Source: Bacteroidetes bacterium HGW-Bacteroidetes-17 (lineage in GTDB: Bacteria > Bacteroidota > Bacteroidia > Bacteroidales > GCA-2711565). From it: DNA of 42,348 nucleotides. Position 1 is the first letter of the stretch. Each line of letters starts with the position of its first letter. The notes beneath the pieces were generated by a model, which ran no database searches, was not told the DNA's origin, and saw nothing but the letters and a program-made list of their open reading frames with translations. The translations under genes were made by a program, and so were the position numbers. The stretch lies in NCBI GenBank assembly GCA_002840985.1, contig PHDM01000012.1, positions 1-42,348 of the forward strand. Reading direction: 5' to 3'. Positions 33,126 to 42,063 of the stretch are shown here, piece after piece.

Positions 33126-36008
33126 ATGAGAATATTCACAACTTTAATTGGACTTATAATTTGCCAAATATCATTTGGTCAGATACCGTCTCTTAGCATT
33201 CAGGATTCTGAAAAGAAACAATATCTTGAAATATCGCAATTGAAAGTAAGTGTAAATGTTATTGGAAATATTGCAACAACAACTTTTGACATTGTCTTTT
33301 ATAATCCATTTAATCGAGATTTGGAAGGAGAATTATCGATGCCACTTAGTGATGGTCAAGAAATATGTAGGTATGCATTGGAAATTAATGGAAAAATAAG
33401 AGAAGGTGTGATTGTTGAAAAAATAAAAGCCCGACAAACATTCGAAGCAATTATCCGACAAAATATAGATCCTGGAATTGCCAACATGACTAAAGGAAAT
33501 TTCTTTAAAACCAGAATTTTCCCAATTCCTGCAAATGGAAGTAAACGAATTGTGCTAGCATTATCAGAAACACTTAGTGGTGATGATCAAAACCTTTATT
33601 ATTCTTTACCAATAGAAACATCCAAAGCTATTGGAGAATTTAAACTTGATGTTAGGGTTTTTAAAAATTTGTCAGAAGAAAAAGAAATATTATCCGAATT
33701 TGAAAATATAAAATTTGACAGTCAGGATGATGCATATTGTTTAAATTTAGAAAGAAAAAACTTTTCCTCCAGTAGTCCATTAAACTTTACAATTCCAAGG
33801 TTTGCAAAGACAGATCACCAAATATATACTTGTGATTTAGGCGGTGAGACTTATTTCTATTTAAGTATTAAGACACCAAATCTAAGTTCTTCCATAAAAG
33901 AAGTTCCTCAAAAAATAACTATTTACTGGGATAACTCATTTTCTGCTTCTCGTCGTGATATTGATAAAGAATTAGAATTTCTGAATAAATATCTAACTTC
34001 TTTAAAAGGAAATAAAAACGTATCTCTCATTACATTTAACCAAAAATCAGAATTGCCCAAAATATTCAATATCAGACAAGATGCCACAGAAATAATCAAT
34101 TATATCAGAAAATTAAACAATGATGGGGCGACTTGTTTGGACAACTTAAATTTGGACAAAAATAGTGACGAAGTTTTGTTGTTTTCTGATGCTATAAATA
34201 CAATTGGGGAAGATCAAATCGAAACTTCAAACATTCCTATTTATGCAATTTCATCAAGCACTGGCAGCAACTATTCACTACTCAAAAGAATTGCTTCAGA
34301 AACTAATGGGGAATTTATTGACCTAAATGTTTTTACTCTGAAAAAAGCATTAGAAATAATGCAAAAAAATGAAGAAAAGTTTTTATCATGTAATTATAAT
34401 AATTCAGAAATTGAAGAAGTCTATCCGAATATCGCCAGTCGAGTTGATGGTGGATTTTTTGAGATGGTAGGAATTTTAAAGAGCAATGATGCGTTACTAA
34501 ATGTGAATTATGGTCATAGAGGCAACATAATAAAAACTCAATCTTTTAAAATAAGTAAAGTTTCCGATACTCCAGTTTCGCGAATTTGGGCAAGTAAAAA
34601 AATTGAAGCTTTGGGAATGAATTACTCAAAAAACCGCGAAGAGATTTATAAACTTGGTAAAAAATTCAATATTATTACTCCAAATACTTCTTTTATAGTC
34701 CTTGACAGAATTGAAGATTATGTAGAATATGATATAATACCACCTGATGAATTAAAAGAGGAGTATTATAAACTACTGGCTAATCATGAAAAAGAACAAG
34801 AGTTATCTCCTAAAATGATTAGAGAAAGAAATTTAGAACGCATTAAGAGATTAATGTCATGGTATGAAGGAAGTACGCATGATTCAATTAATTTAATTGA
34901 TGAAATAGAAATTAATGCAGAAGCCAATAGCAGGACTGTAATTGAAGAGTATATACCAATTACTGAACAAAGAAGAGTACCACCTCCTCCTCCCTCACAA
35001 ACTACAGTAATTAACATTGTCGAAGATGAGGTCGAGATATCAGATAATTTAGAACTTGATGAAGAAAATGAGGATTTTGCTTTTACAGAAATTAAAAAGA
35101 GACCGTCCATTAAAGTTCTTGCTTGGTTACCTGACGCCCCCTATATGGAAGTTCTGCGTAATTCGAAAAAATCAAATCTGGATTCTATTTACTTTGTGCT
35201 AAAGGAAGAAAATAGAAATCGACCATCTTTTTATATTCAAGTTGCGGACTATCTATTTGAAAAGAAAATGAATGACATGGCGGTTCGGGTTCTATCAAAT
35301 ACGCTTGAACTGGATCTTGAAAATCCCGAATTATTAAAAGTTGTTGCAAGGAGTTTAGTTCAAGAAGGTGAATATAAAGTTGCAATAGAAATTTATAAAG
35401 AGATAAAAAGACTACGTCCTGAAGAACCTCAATCGTTCAGAGATTTGGCTGCAGCATATATTCAAAACAAGCAGTTTCAGAAAGCTTTGGATATTTATAA
35501 ATATATTCTGGATAACAATTGGGATCGTTTTGAAGACATCAAAGATGTTGCACTTAATGAATTAAATAATCTAATTTCATTACATAAAGGAGAATTGGAT
35601 ATTAATTCAATAAATCCTACATATATTAATCCAATGCCCTTAGACATTAGAATAACATTAGATTGGAGCAGTAATGAGAATGATATAGATCTATGGGTTA
35701 TTGACCCAAATGGAGAGAAATGTTTTTATAGCCATACAAACACTATGCTGGGCGGGAAAATTAGTCGGGATTTTACAAGAGGATATGGCCCAGAAGAGTT
35801 CTCATTAAAAACTGCAAAACGCGGTATTTATACGGTTTATGTAAACTACTTCAGTGAATCTCGACAAACTATCACAGGACCAGTTACTGTTTATGCAACA
35901 TTATACACAAATTATGGGACTGAGCAACAAGAAACGAAATATATAACAGTACAATTGACAGACAATAAAGAAACCAGACAAATTGGACAATTAGAATTTG
36001 AAAAGTAA
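33126..36008 (+). CDS. Exported VIT / von Willebrand A / TPR / DUF2135-like protein
   Basis: A protein of 960 residues from the ATG at 33126, which yields a signal peptide (MRIFTTLIGL..., cut near FGQ). An earlier in-frame start at 32934 would translate the palindrome and is rejected. Domains in order: VIT (about 25-150), vWA (about 260-430) with MIDAS residues Asp269-x-Ser271-x-Ser273 (DNSFS), and a region at about 610-650 with a PPPPP run followed by INIVEDEVEI, reminiscent of Bacteroidota TonB-type proteins. TPR-like helices follow (about 700-800), then a DUF2135-like beta domain (about 838-945; DIDLWVIDPNGE). It probably acts in protein interaction or surface adhesion; the ligand is unknown. 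AT-rich, lying between attC-like sites. Confidence 0.85.
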   Translation: MRIFTTLIGLIICQISFGQIPSLSIQDSEKKQYLEISQLKVSVNVIGNIATTTFDIVFYNPFNRDLEGELSMPLSDGQEICRYALEINGKIREGVIVEKIKARQTFEAIIRQNIDPGIANMTKGNFFKTRIFPIPANGSKRIVLALSETLSGDDQNLYYSLPIETSKAIGEFKLDVRVFKNLSEEKEILSEFENIKFDSQDDAYCLNLERKNFSSSSPLNFTIPRFAKTDHQIYTCDLGGETYFYLSIKTPNLSSSIKEVPQKITIYWDNSFSASRRDIDKELEFLNKYLTSLKGNKNVSLITFNQKSELPKIFNIRQDATEIINYIRKLNNDGATCLDNLNLDKNSDEVLLFSDAINTIGEDQIETSNIPIYAISSSTGSNYSLLKRIASETNGEFIDLNVFTLKKALEIMQKNEEKFLSCNYNNSEIEEVYPNIASRVDGGFFEMVGILKSNDALLNVNYGHRGNIIKTQSFKISKVSDTPVSRIWASKKIEALGMNYSKNREEIYKLGKKFNIITPNTSFIVLDRIEDYVEYDIIPPDELKEEYYKLLANHEKEQELSPKMIRERNLERIKRLMSWYEGSTHDSINLIDEIEINAEANSRTVIEEYIPITEQRRVPPPPPSQTTVINIVEDEVEISDNLELDEENEDFAFTEIKKRPSIKVLAWLPDAPYMEVLRNSKKSNLDSIYFVLKEENRNRPSFYIQVADYLFEKKMNDMAVRVLSNTLELDLENPELLKVVARSLVQEGEYKVAIEIYKEIKRLRPEEPQSFRDLAAAYIQNKQFQKALDIYKYILDNNWDRFEDIKDVALNELNNLISLHKGELDINSINPTYINPMPLDIRITLDWSSNENDIDLWVIDPNGEKCFYSHTNTMLGGKISRDFTRGYGPEEFSLKTAKRGIYTVYVNYFSESRQTITGPVTVYATLYTNYGTEQQETKYITVQLTDNKETRQIGQLEFEK

Positions 36009-36036
36009 AAGTGGTTAACAAAAGTAACCGTTGCAC
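36009..36036 (+). repeat. Short attC-like remnant, site 3
   Basis: Directly after the stop of the VIT/vWA gene, GGTTAACAAAAGTAACC forms a small hairpin and continues CGTTGCACAAC. It resembles the two ends of site 2 (CTAACAAAGTA and AACCGTTAGCCACAA) joined with the middle missing. Confidence 0.35.
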
Positions 36037-36051
36037 AACTTCATAAATAAC

Positions 36052-36291
36052 AAGCATTATCGTTTTACGCTGTACTTTGAGGAACACATGAAAGAAAAGG
36101 AGTTAGATGTATTTTAGTTTGCTGATTGCCAGGAAATTTCAAAAATGAAACCATTGAAGAGAAACGGGATATCACTCAAAAAATTTACGATTGGCTAAAG
36201 GAGAAATATAACCCACTACGGAACAGGATTTTGGTTTCTTCAACCCTTAACCACAATATCATCAAAAGAATTAATGAAACAATGCATTAAT
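36052..36291 (+). pseudogene. Decayed gene fragment, copy A
   Basis: No intact gene is present, but protein-like stretches lie in two frames. RFTLYFEEHMKEKELDVF, a stop, then FADCQEISK is in one frame. The other reads NETIEEKRDITQKIYDWLKE through NHNIIKRINETMH, ending at a TAA at 36289-36291. Together they look like the C-terminal part of a frameshifted gene that I do not recognise. The second half recurs at 36943-37083. Confidence 0.5.
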
Positions 36292-36360
36292 AATAAAATA
36301 TAATATTGAAAACAAATGAAATGTATTAGAACGGATGCCGGAGGCATCAAATATTTATAG
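36147..36360 (+). repeat. Left copy of the 210-base direct repeat flanking the transposase
   Basis: This segment matches 36943-37151 along its length, with scattered substitutions and small gaps. It carries the end of the gene fragment, the AT-rich stretch TTAATAATAAAATATA, the palindrome GATGCC-GGA-GGCATC and the tail AAATATTTATAG. Confidence 0.8.
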
Positions 36361-36453
36361 AAAATCAAATGTTCTGGATTTATGCGACCCCGGCTGGGGT
36401 CGCATCTTTTCTCTTATTAATCCTTTCTATAAATATGCAATCCCTCCGGGATT
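36334..36453. repeat. REPIN-like element upstream of the transposase
   Basis: There are three palindromes in 120 bases: GATGCC-GGA-GGCATC (36334-36348), a perfect 10-bp hairpin ATGCGACCCC-GGCT-GGGGTCGCAT (36382-36405), and AATCCC-TCC-GGGATT (36439-36453). The outer two are followed inward by perfect 13-bp inverted arms, ATATTTATAGAAA (36351-36363) and TTTCTATAAATAT (36424-36436). This is the layout of a REP doublet (REPIN). Confidence 0.75.
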
Positions 36454-36478
36454 AAAATAAACTATTAAACTTAATTTT

Positions 36479-36958
36479 ATGGCTGATACCTATTCTCAAA
36501 TTTATATCCAAACCGTTTTTGCCGTTCAAAACCGCAATGCTCTCATTGAATCTGTCTGGGAAGAAGAACTTTACAAATATATTACCGGCATTGTGCAAAA
36601 CAAAGGGCAAAAGATGTTGGCAATAAACGGTATATCAAACCATATCCATTTTTTTATTGGTATGAAACCTACGTGTTGCTTGTCAGATTTGGTTCGGGAA
36701 ATAAAGAAATCGTCAAATACTTTTATAAATGAAAAGAAATTTACCCCTTATAAATTTCAATGGCAAGAAGGTTTTGGTGCATTTTCCTATAGCCATTCAC
36801 AACTTACTGATGTTATTAAATATATTGATAAGCAAAAAGAACATCACAAAAAAAAGACTTTTAGCGATGAATATTTAGCTTTTCTAAAAGCTTATGAGAT
36901 AGAGTTTAAAAATGAATATTTATTTGAATGGATTGATGATTGGAAACCTTTGAAGTAA
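36479..36958 (+). mobile_element. RAYT-type (IS200/IS605-like) Y1 transposase
   Basis: A 159-residue single-domain HUH endonuclease of the TnpA_REP/COG1943 kind. The HUH pair is His55-Ile-His57 (SNHIHFFIG). The catalytic tyrosine is Tyr115 in VIKYIDKQKEHH, where YIxxQxEHH is the family signature. It is intact. No TnpB, and no second open frame as in complete IS605 elements, is present. It is flanked by a REPIN on the left and a single REP on the right, the expected company for REP-associated transposases. The last five codons lie within the right copy of the flanking direct repeat, so the present C-terminus may have been altered by that rearrangement. Confidence 0.88.
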
Positions 36959-37151
36959 AGCGGGGTGTCACACAAAAAATTTACGATTGACAAAAGGTGA
37001 AAGATAACCCGCTACCGAACAGGATTTTGGTTTATTCAACCCATAGCCCAAATATTATCAAAAGAATTAATGAAACACCGCATTAATAATAAAATATACT
37101 ATTGAAAACAAATGTATTAAAAAGGATGCCGGAGGCATCAAATATTTATAG
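36943..37151 (+). repeat. Right copy of the 210-base direct repeat, with gene-fragment copy B and a REP
   Basis: This repeats 36147-36360. In the fragment's frame it reads ETFEVKRGVTQKIYD, a stop, then NRILVYSTHSPNIIKRINETPH, so it is more decayed than copy A. It ends with GATGCC-GGA-GGCATC (37125-37139) and AAATATTTATAG. On the minus strand the REP hairpin is followed by CTTTTTAAT, so it may also end transcription from infB. Confidence 0.75.
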
Positions 37152-37154
37152 ATT

Positions 37155-40100
37155 TTATAATTTCCTCTTTACTTCTATTTGCTCATAACCTTCGATAATA
37201 TCCCCAATTTTAATATCATTGAAATTATCGATGTTCAGTCCGCATTCATATCCCGATTGAACTTCTTTCACATCATCTTTAAATCGTTTCAGTGAACCCA
37301 ATCCTCCTGTATATACTACTATTCCATCACGGATAACACGAACCTGAGTGTTTCTGTTTACTTTTCCATCTAACACCAAACATCCTGCAACAGTACCCAC
37401 TTTTGTAACCTTGAATACATCGCGTACTTCGATATTGCAAACAATTTTTTCCTCAATGTCCGGCGATAGCATCCCTTCGATAGCCGATTTAAGCTCATCG
37501 ATAGCCTGGTATATGATTGAATAAAGCCTGATGTCGATTTGTTCGGCTTCGGCAAGCTTTCGGGCACTCATTGAAGGTCGAACCTGGAACCCGATAATTA
37601 CGGCATCGGAGGCCGATGCAAGCAGAACATCCGACTCGGTAATTGCTCCTACCGATTTATGTATGATATTTACCTGAACTTCTTCAGTTCCAAGTTTTAT
37701 TAATGAGTCGGACAATGCTTCAACAGATCCATCAACATCACCTTTAACGATCACATTTAATTCCTTGAAATCGCCAATGGCAATTCGTCGGCCAATTTCA
37801 TCAAGCGTAATATGTTTTTGTGTACGAATGCCTTGTTCTCTCTGTAATTGCATCCGTTTATTGGCAATTGCTTTGGCTTCTTTTTCATCCTTCATCACAT
37901 TAAAACCATCTCCGGCTTGAGGTGCCCCACTTAACCCAAGTAAAAGCACAGGTGCCGATGGGCCGGCTGATTTTACCAACTGGTTCCTTTCATTGTACAT
38001 TGCTTTAACTTTACCTGATGTTCCTCCGGCAAGAATGTAATCCCCAATTTTAATAGTCCCGTTTTGAACCAATATTTTGGCAACATAACCGCGGCCCTTA
38101 TCAAGCGATGATTCGATTACTGTTCCAACAGCTCCCTTATTGGGATTCCCTTTAAGCTCAAGCAATTCGGCTTCCAATAATACTTTTTCAAGTAACTGAT
38201 CAATATTTATCCCTTGTTTTGCAGAAATTTCCTGACACTGATATTTGCCGCCCCAATCTTCAACAAGAATATTCATTTGAGATAATTCTTCTTTAATCTT
38301 TTCAGGATTAGCAGTAGGTTTATCAATCTTATTTATTGCAAAAACAATCGGAACACCTGCAGCAAGGGCATGGTTTATGGCTTCCTTGGTTTGAGGCATT
38401 ACATTATCATCAGCAGCTATTATTACAATTACAATATCTGTTACTTTGGCTCCACGGGCACGCATTGCGGTAAACGCTTCATGGCCGGGTGTGTCCAGAA
38501 AGGTAATATTTTTCCCATTTTCAAGGGTTACTTCATAAGCACCAATATGTTGGGTGATACCTCCGGCTTCTCCTGCAATTACGTTTGCTTTTCTGATATA
38601 ATCGAGTAAAAGTGTTTTCCCGTGGTCAACGTGGCCCATTACCGTAACGATAGGCGATCTGTCAACCAGGCTGGCAGGATCATCTTCTTCTTCCGAATCA
38701 TGAATGGCTTCCTGCACATCAACACTTACAAATTCAACATCATAACCGAATTCTTCCGCTACAAGTGACAATGTTTCAGCATCTAATCTTTGGTTGATTG
38801 AAAGAAAAATTCCAAGTGACATACAGGTAGAAATAATGTCATTGACAGGAACATTCATCATGGTGCCTAATTCATTGGCTGTTACAAACTCAGTTACCTT
38901 AATAATCTTCTTTTCATCTTCCTGTCGTTTTAATTGATCCTGAAGATGTTGGCTAAAGGTGTCCCGTTTTTGTCGTCGGTGTTTCGAAGCCTTCGATTTA
39001 CCGGGCGAACTTAAGCGGGCCAGGGTGTCTTTTATTTGTTTTTCAATTTCTTCGGGTGTAGGTTCATGTTTGATATTCGGTTTGAACCCTCCACTTTTTT
39101 GACCTTTTTGTGGTCCGGAATGTCCTGGTTTTTGTCCCGATTGACTTGTTTGCCCAGTTTGACCACCACCGTAAGGTCTTTGTGAACCTGTAGTTTTATC
39201 ATGGTCCTTATCTTTATCCGCAGGATTATAAGGAGCTTGTTTTTTTATTCTCTTTCTTTTCTTTTTTGGCTCTATTTTGGCCTGTTTTGATGAAGCAACA
39301 GGTTTTTTGGCATCAGGTAATATAATTTTATCCAATATTTTCGGTCCAACCAATTTTGAGAATTCAGTCGGCAAAAAATTATCAATCGGAGCATCTTTTT
39401 CAATAACAGGCGCCTTATGTATTTCTTCTTTTTGAACAATAGGTTCAATTACGGCCTCCTTATTTTCAATAGGTTCCTGTACTTTGGGTGCAACTAATTC
39501 TGGTTTTTCTTTCTGTTCTTCGATTTCAGTCTTTTTCACCTTCGAACCAACTTTGGCCTTTTCGCGGGCCAATGTTTTTTCTTCAGCTTCTTTTGCTTTT
39601 TCTTCCTTGGTTTTTCGTCTGGGCTTTGTCCTTGAATTTATGGAATCCAAATCAATTCGACCAAGAATTTTCAATTCATTTTCACCGGTTTCATCCTGTT
39701 CAATTTCAGGTTCAATTTTTGCCTCAACTTCGGCTTCTGTGATTTTTGGCTCTTCTTTTTTTGGTTCTTCCGTTTTTGCCTTTTCTTCAGCAACAACAGG
39801 CTCTACAGGTTTAACAGGAGGGATTTCTTTTTCAACAACAGGCGGAGCGACTATTTTTTCTTTTATAGGCTCAACATGAGGTAACATTGTCGTTTTTATA
39901 ACTATTTCTTCATCTTCATCCTCTTCATCGATATCAGCAACAACCGGAGCTTTTTTGTTTTCAATTGTAATCGTTTCGTGTTGAGTATATTCCAGACCAA
40001 TCTTTTTGGATTCTTCCTTTACATGCTTTTCTGATTGGAATTCCTGAACAAGAATAGCATAAGCTTCAGCCGAAATCTTGGTGTTTGGATTGGCATCAAC

Positions 40101-40202
40101 TTCATGGCCCTTTTTAGAAAGAAAATCGACGATGGTAGAAATCCCAACGTTAAATTCTCTCGCTGCTTTACTTAATCTTGTTGTCATTATATTCTCTTCC
40201 AT
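37155..40202 (-). CDS. infB: Translation initiation factor IF-2
   Basis: A GTPase that places initiator tRNA on the 30S subunit and promotes subunit joining. The 1015-residue protein has an IF2N-type module at the start ([22 protein letters not shown]). A long Glu/Lys/Pro-rich disordered region follows (about 85-400), containing a Gly/Gln patch. The GTPase core has GHVDHGKT at 523-530, DTPGHEAF from 570 and NKID at 624-627, followed by the C-terminal beta-barrel and fMet-tRNA-binding domains. An ATG at 40187 (MTTRLSK) is an equally possible start. It is the last gene of the rimP-nusA-infB cluster, 63 bases after nusA. Confidence 0.97.
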   Translation of the reverse strand: MEENIMTTRLSKAAREFNVGISTIVDFLSKKGHEVDANPNTKISAEAYAILVQEFQSEKHVKEESKKIGLEYTQHETITIENKKAPVVADIDEEDEDEEIVIKTTMLPHVEPIKEKIVAPPVVEKEIPPVKPVEPVVAEEKAKTEEPKKEEPKITEAEVEAKIEPEIEQDETGENELKILGRIDLDSINSRTKPRRKTKEEKAKEAEEKTLAREKAKVGSKVKKTEIEEQKEKPELVAPKVQEPIENKEAVIEPIVQKEEIHKAPVIEKDAPIDNFLPTEFSKLVGPKILDKIILPDAKKPVASSKQAKIEPKKKRKRIKKQAPYNPADKDKDHDKTTGSQRPYGGGQTGQTSQSGQKPGHSGPQKGQKSGGFKPNIKHEPTPEEIEKQIKDTLARLSSPGKSKASKHRRQKRDTFSQHLQDQLKRQEDEKKIIKVTEFVTANELGTMMNVPVNDIISTCMSLGIFLSINQRLDAETLSLVAEEFGYDVEFVSVDVQEAIHDSEEEDDPASLVDRSPIVTVMGHVDHGKTLLLDYIRKANVIAGEAGGITQHIGAYEVTLENGKNITFLDTPGHEAFTAMRARGAKVTDIVIVIIAADDNVMPQTKEAINHALAAGVPIVFAINKIDKPTANPEKIKEELSQMNILVEDWGGKYQCQEISAKQGINIDQLLEKVLLEAELLELKGNPNKGAVGTVIESSLDKGRGYVAKILVQNGTIKIGDYILAGGTSGKVKAMYNERNQLVKSAGPSAPVLLLGLSGAPQAGDGFNVMKDEKEAKAIANKRMQLQREQGIRTQKHITLDEIGRRIAIGDFKELNVIVKGDVDGSVEALSDSLIKLGTEEVQVNIIHKSVGAITESDVLLASASDAVIIGFQVRPSMSARKLAEAEQIDIRLYSIIYQAIDELKSAIEGMLSPDIEEKIVCNIEVRDVFKVTKVGTVAGCLVLDGKVNRNTQVRVIRDGIVVYTGGLGSLKRFKDDVKEVQSGYECGLNIDNFNDIKIGDIIEGYEQIEVKRKL

Positions 40203-40265
40203 ACTCCTTACTAATTGGTATTTCTCTGATTTTGAATGTTGAAAAAGTCAATAAATATAATATTT

Positions 40266-41501
40266 TTATTCAAATTCAGCTTTTATTATGCGAACCACTT
40301 CATTAATGGTTTCGATTTCTAAATCTGTTCTTGTTACCAGATCTTCAACTGAGATGTCCAAAACACTTTTTGCCGTATCACATCCAATGCTTTTTAATTC
40401 ATCAATAATCCACTGATCGATTTCATCAGAAAATTCTTGAATATCAACATCTTCATTGTCAGTGTCTGTATCGCGATAAACATCAATTTCATAACCGGTG
40501 AGTTTACCTGCTAATTTTATGTTAAACCCGCCTTTTCCAATGGCTAACGAAACCTGATCGGGTTTCATGTAGACTTCGGCGCGTTTATTTGCCTCATCAA
40601 TTTTTATTGAGGTCATCTTGGCAGGACTTAATGCTCGGGTAATATATAAACTCGGATTGTTGGTGAAATTGATAACATCAATATTTTCATTTTTTAGCTC
40701 CCTCACAATTCCGTGAATACGTGAACCTTTCATTCCCACGCAAGCCCCAACAGGATCAATTCTGTCGTCATAAGATTCAACGGCAATCTTGGCTCTTTCG
40801 CCGGGTACACGGACAATTTTTTTGATGGTAATTAATCCGTCAAATACTTCAGGTACTTCGGCTTCGAAAAGTCGCTCCAGAAATATTGGAGAAGTCCGTG
40901 ATAAAATAATCACGGGGCTGTTATTCTTCATCTCGACCCTTGAAACTACCGCACGAATATTGTCGCCCTTACGATAAAAATCGGATGGGATTTGTTCTGA
41001 TTTAGGTAAAAGCAGTTCAATGTATTCATCATCCAGGATCAAGACTTCTTTCTTCCAAACCTGATAAACTTCGCCGGTAACAATTTCACCAATTTTATCT
41101 TTATAGATTCTGTAAATATTGTCTTTTTCGTACTCCTGAATTTTTGAGATCAGGTTCTGCCTTATGGTTAGAATTTCTCGTCTTCCAAAGTCGGCAAGTT
41201 TCATCTCTTCCGAAACTTCTTCTCCAACTTCAAAATCGGGTTCAATTTTAATAGCGTCGGAGAGTGCAATTTGAGTGTTCTCATCCTCTAAGTCATTATC
41301 TTCAACAATTTCCCGGTTACGCCAGATTTCCAAATCTCCTTTATCGATATTTACGATAATGTCGAAATTTTCATCACTGCCAAATCGTTTTGCCAGCATA
41401 TGTCTAAAAATATCCTCAATGATACGCATCATGGTTTCACGATCGATATTCTTAAATTCTTTAAACTCCGAAAAAGTTTCAACTAAATTAATGTGTTCCA
41501 T
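40266..41501 (-). CDS. nusA: Transcription termination/antitermination factor NusA
   Basis: Binds RNA polymerase and RNA and modulates pausing, termination and antitermination. The 411-residue protein has the N-terminal polymerase-binding domain (about 1-130) and S1 domain (about 135-200; GEIVTGEVYQV). KH domains follow (about 230-345), with GACVGMKGSRIHGIVRELKNENIDVI and the second KH loop IGKGGFNIKLA. A short C-terminal segment with a single helix-hairpin-helix-like part is present, without the full acidic-repeat extension of E. coli NusA. It lies 17 bases after rimP. The operon leader contains a terminator-like hairpin, on which NusA could act. Confidence 0.97.
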   Translation of the reverse strand: MEHINLVETFSEFKEFKNIDRETMMRIIEDIFRHMLAKRFGSDENFDIIVNIDKGDLEIWRNREIVEDNDLEDENTQIALSDAIKIEPDFEVGEEVSEEMKLADFGRREILTIRQNLISKIQEYEKDNIYRIYKDKIGEIVTGEVYQVWKKEVLILDDEYIELLLPKSEQIPSDFYRKGDNIRAVVSRVEMKNNSPVIILSRTSPIFLERLFEAEVPEVFDGLITIKKIVRVPGERAKIAVESYDDRIDPVGACVGMKGSRIHGIVRELKNENIDVINFTNNPSLYITRALSPAKMTSIKIDEANKRAEVYMKPDQVSLAIGKGGFNIKLAGKLTGYEIDVYRDTDTDNEDVDIQEFSDEIDQWIIDELKSIGCDTAKSVLDISVEDLVTRTDLEIETINEVVRIIKAEFE

Positions 41502-41518
41502 TGCTTTAATTTATTGCA

Positions 41519-41971
41519 TTACTTTTTAAATGAAATAATTGCTTTAGTTTCTTTGATGTCACTAAATAAAATCTCAATATTTTGTTCTTTGGTTTTTTTC
41601 TTTTTATTTTCAGGGATACACAGTTGAATCCGATCATTGAGGATTCCGGTCAGAATGCCTTTTTGTTTTAATCCTTCACCTGTTAACACTGATATTTCTT
41701 TGTTCTTATACTTTTTATATTGACGGATTAACTTAAGCGGTTGATCAAGTCCTGCCGAAGATACACTCAGTTCAAAGTCTTCAACTTCACGGTCCAGACT
41801 TGATTCGATAAACCTGCTTATTTCAATACAATCATCAATACTTATCGAGGTATCGCCATCCAAAATCACAGAAATTTTATTTCCGGGGTTAACGGAAACG
41901 TTAACCAGAAATTTATCTGTTCCTTTCAGCTCGCTTTCGGCTAGTTTGACTATTAATTGTTTATCGATCAT
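41519..41971 (-). CDS. rimP: Ribosome maturation factor RimP
   Basis: Needed for 30S subunit maturation. A 150-residue protein with the RimP N-terminal alpha/beta domain, including ISIDDCIEISRFIESSLDRE and EDFELSVSSAGLDQPLK, and a C-terminal SH3-like part with a lysine-rich loop (ENKKKKTKEQ). It is the first gene of the conserved rimP-nusA-infB order. Confidence 0.95.
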   Translation of the reverse strand: MIDKQLIVKLAESELKGTDKFLVNVSVNPGNKISVILDGDTSISIDDCIEISRFIESSLDREVEDFELSVSSAGLDQPLKLIRQYKKYKNKEISVLTGEGLKQKGILTGILNDRIQLCIPENKKKKTKEQNIEILFSDIKETKAIISFKK

Positions 41972-41979
41972 TTTTGTAT

Positions 41980-42004
41980 AAAAAGAGGGGACATTTGCCC
42001 CCTC
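41980..42004 (-). promoter_or_regulatory. Terminator-like hairpin in the rimP-nusA-infB leader
   Basis: On the minus-strand transcript GAGGGG...CCCCTC (42004-41999 and 41990-41985) forms a 6-bp GC-rich stem followed at once by UUUUUAU, 14 bases before the rimP start. The predicted promoter is upstream, so the hairpin would be transcribed as leader RNA and could act as an attenuator. Confidence 0.6.
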
Positions 42005-42033
42005 ATTATCAATTCTTGTCTTTAATTCCGCGG

Positions 42034-42063
42034 CAAAGATACAAAAATATATTACAAATTCAA
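42034..42063 (-). promoter_or_regulatory. Promoter of rimP-nusA-infB
   Basis: Minus strand: TTG (42063-42061), 19 bases, TATCTTTG (42041-42034). The start site would be near 42028, giving a leader of about 57 bases. A second -7-like TATTTTTG lies at 42049-42042 without a well-placed TTG. Confidence 0.55.

Noticed and set aside
39484..39879. 131-codon open frame on the plus strand opposite infB
   Set aside because: It is the antisense of the low-complexity Glu/Lys/Pro-rich region of IF2; the Ser/Phe-rich product is an artefact of composition.
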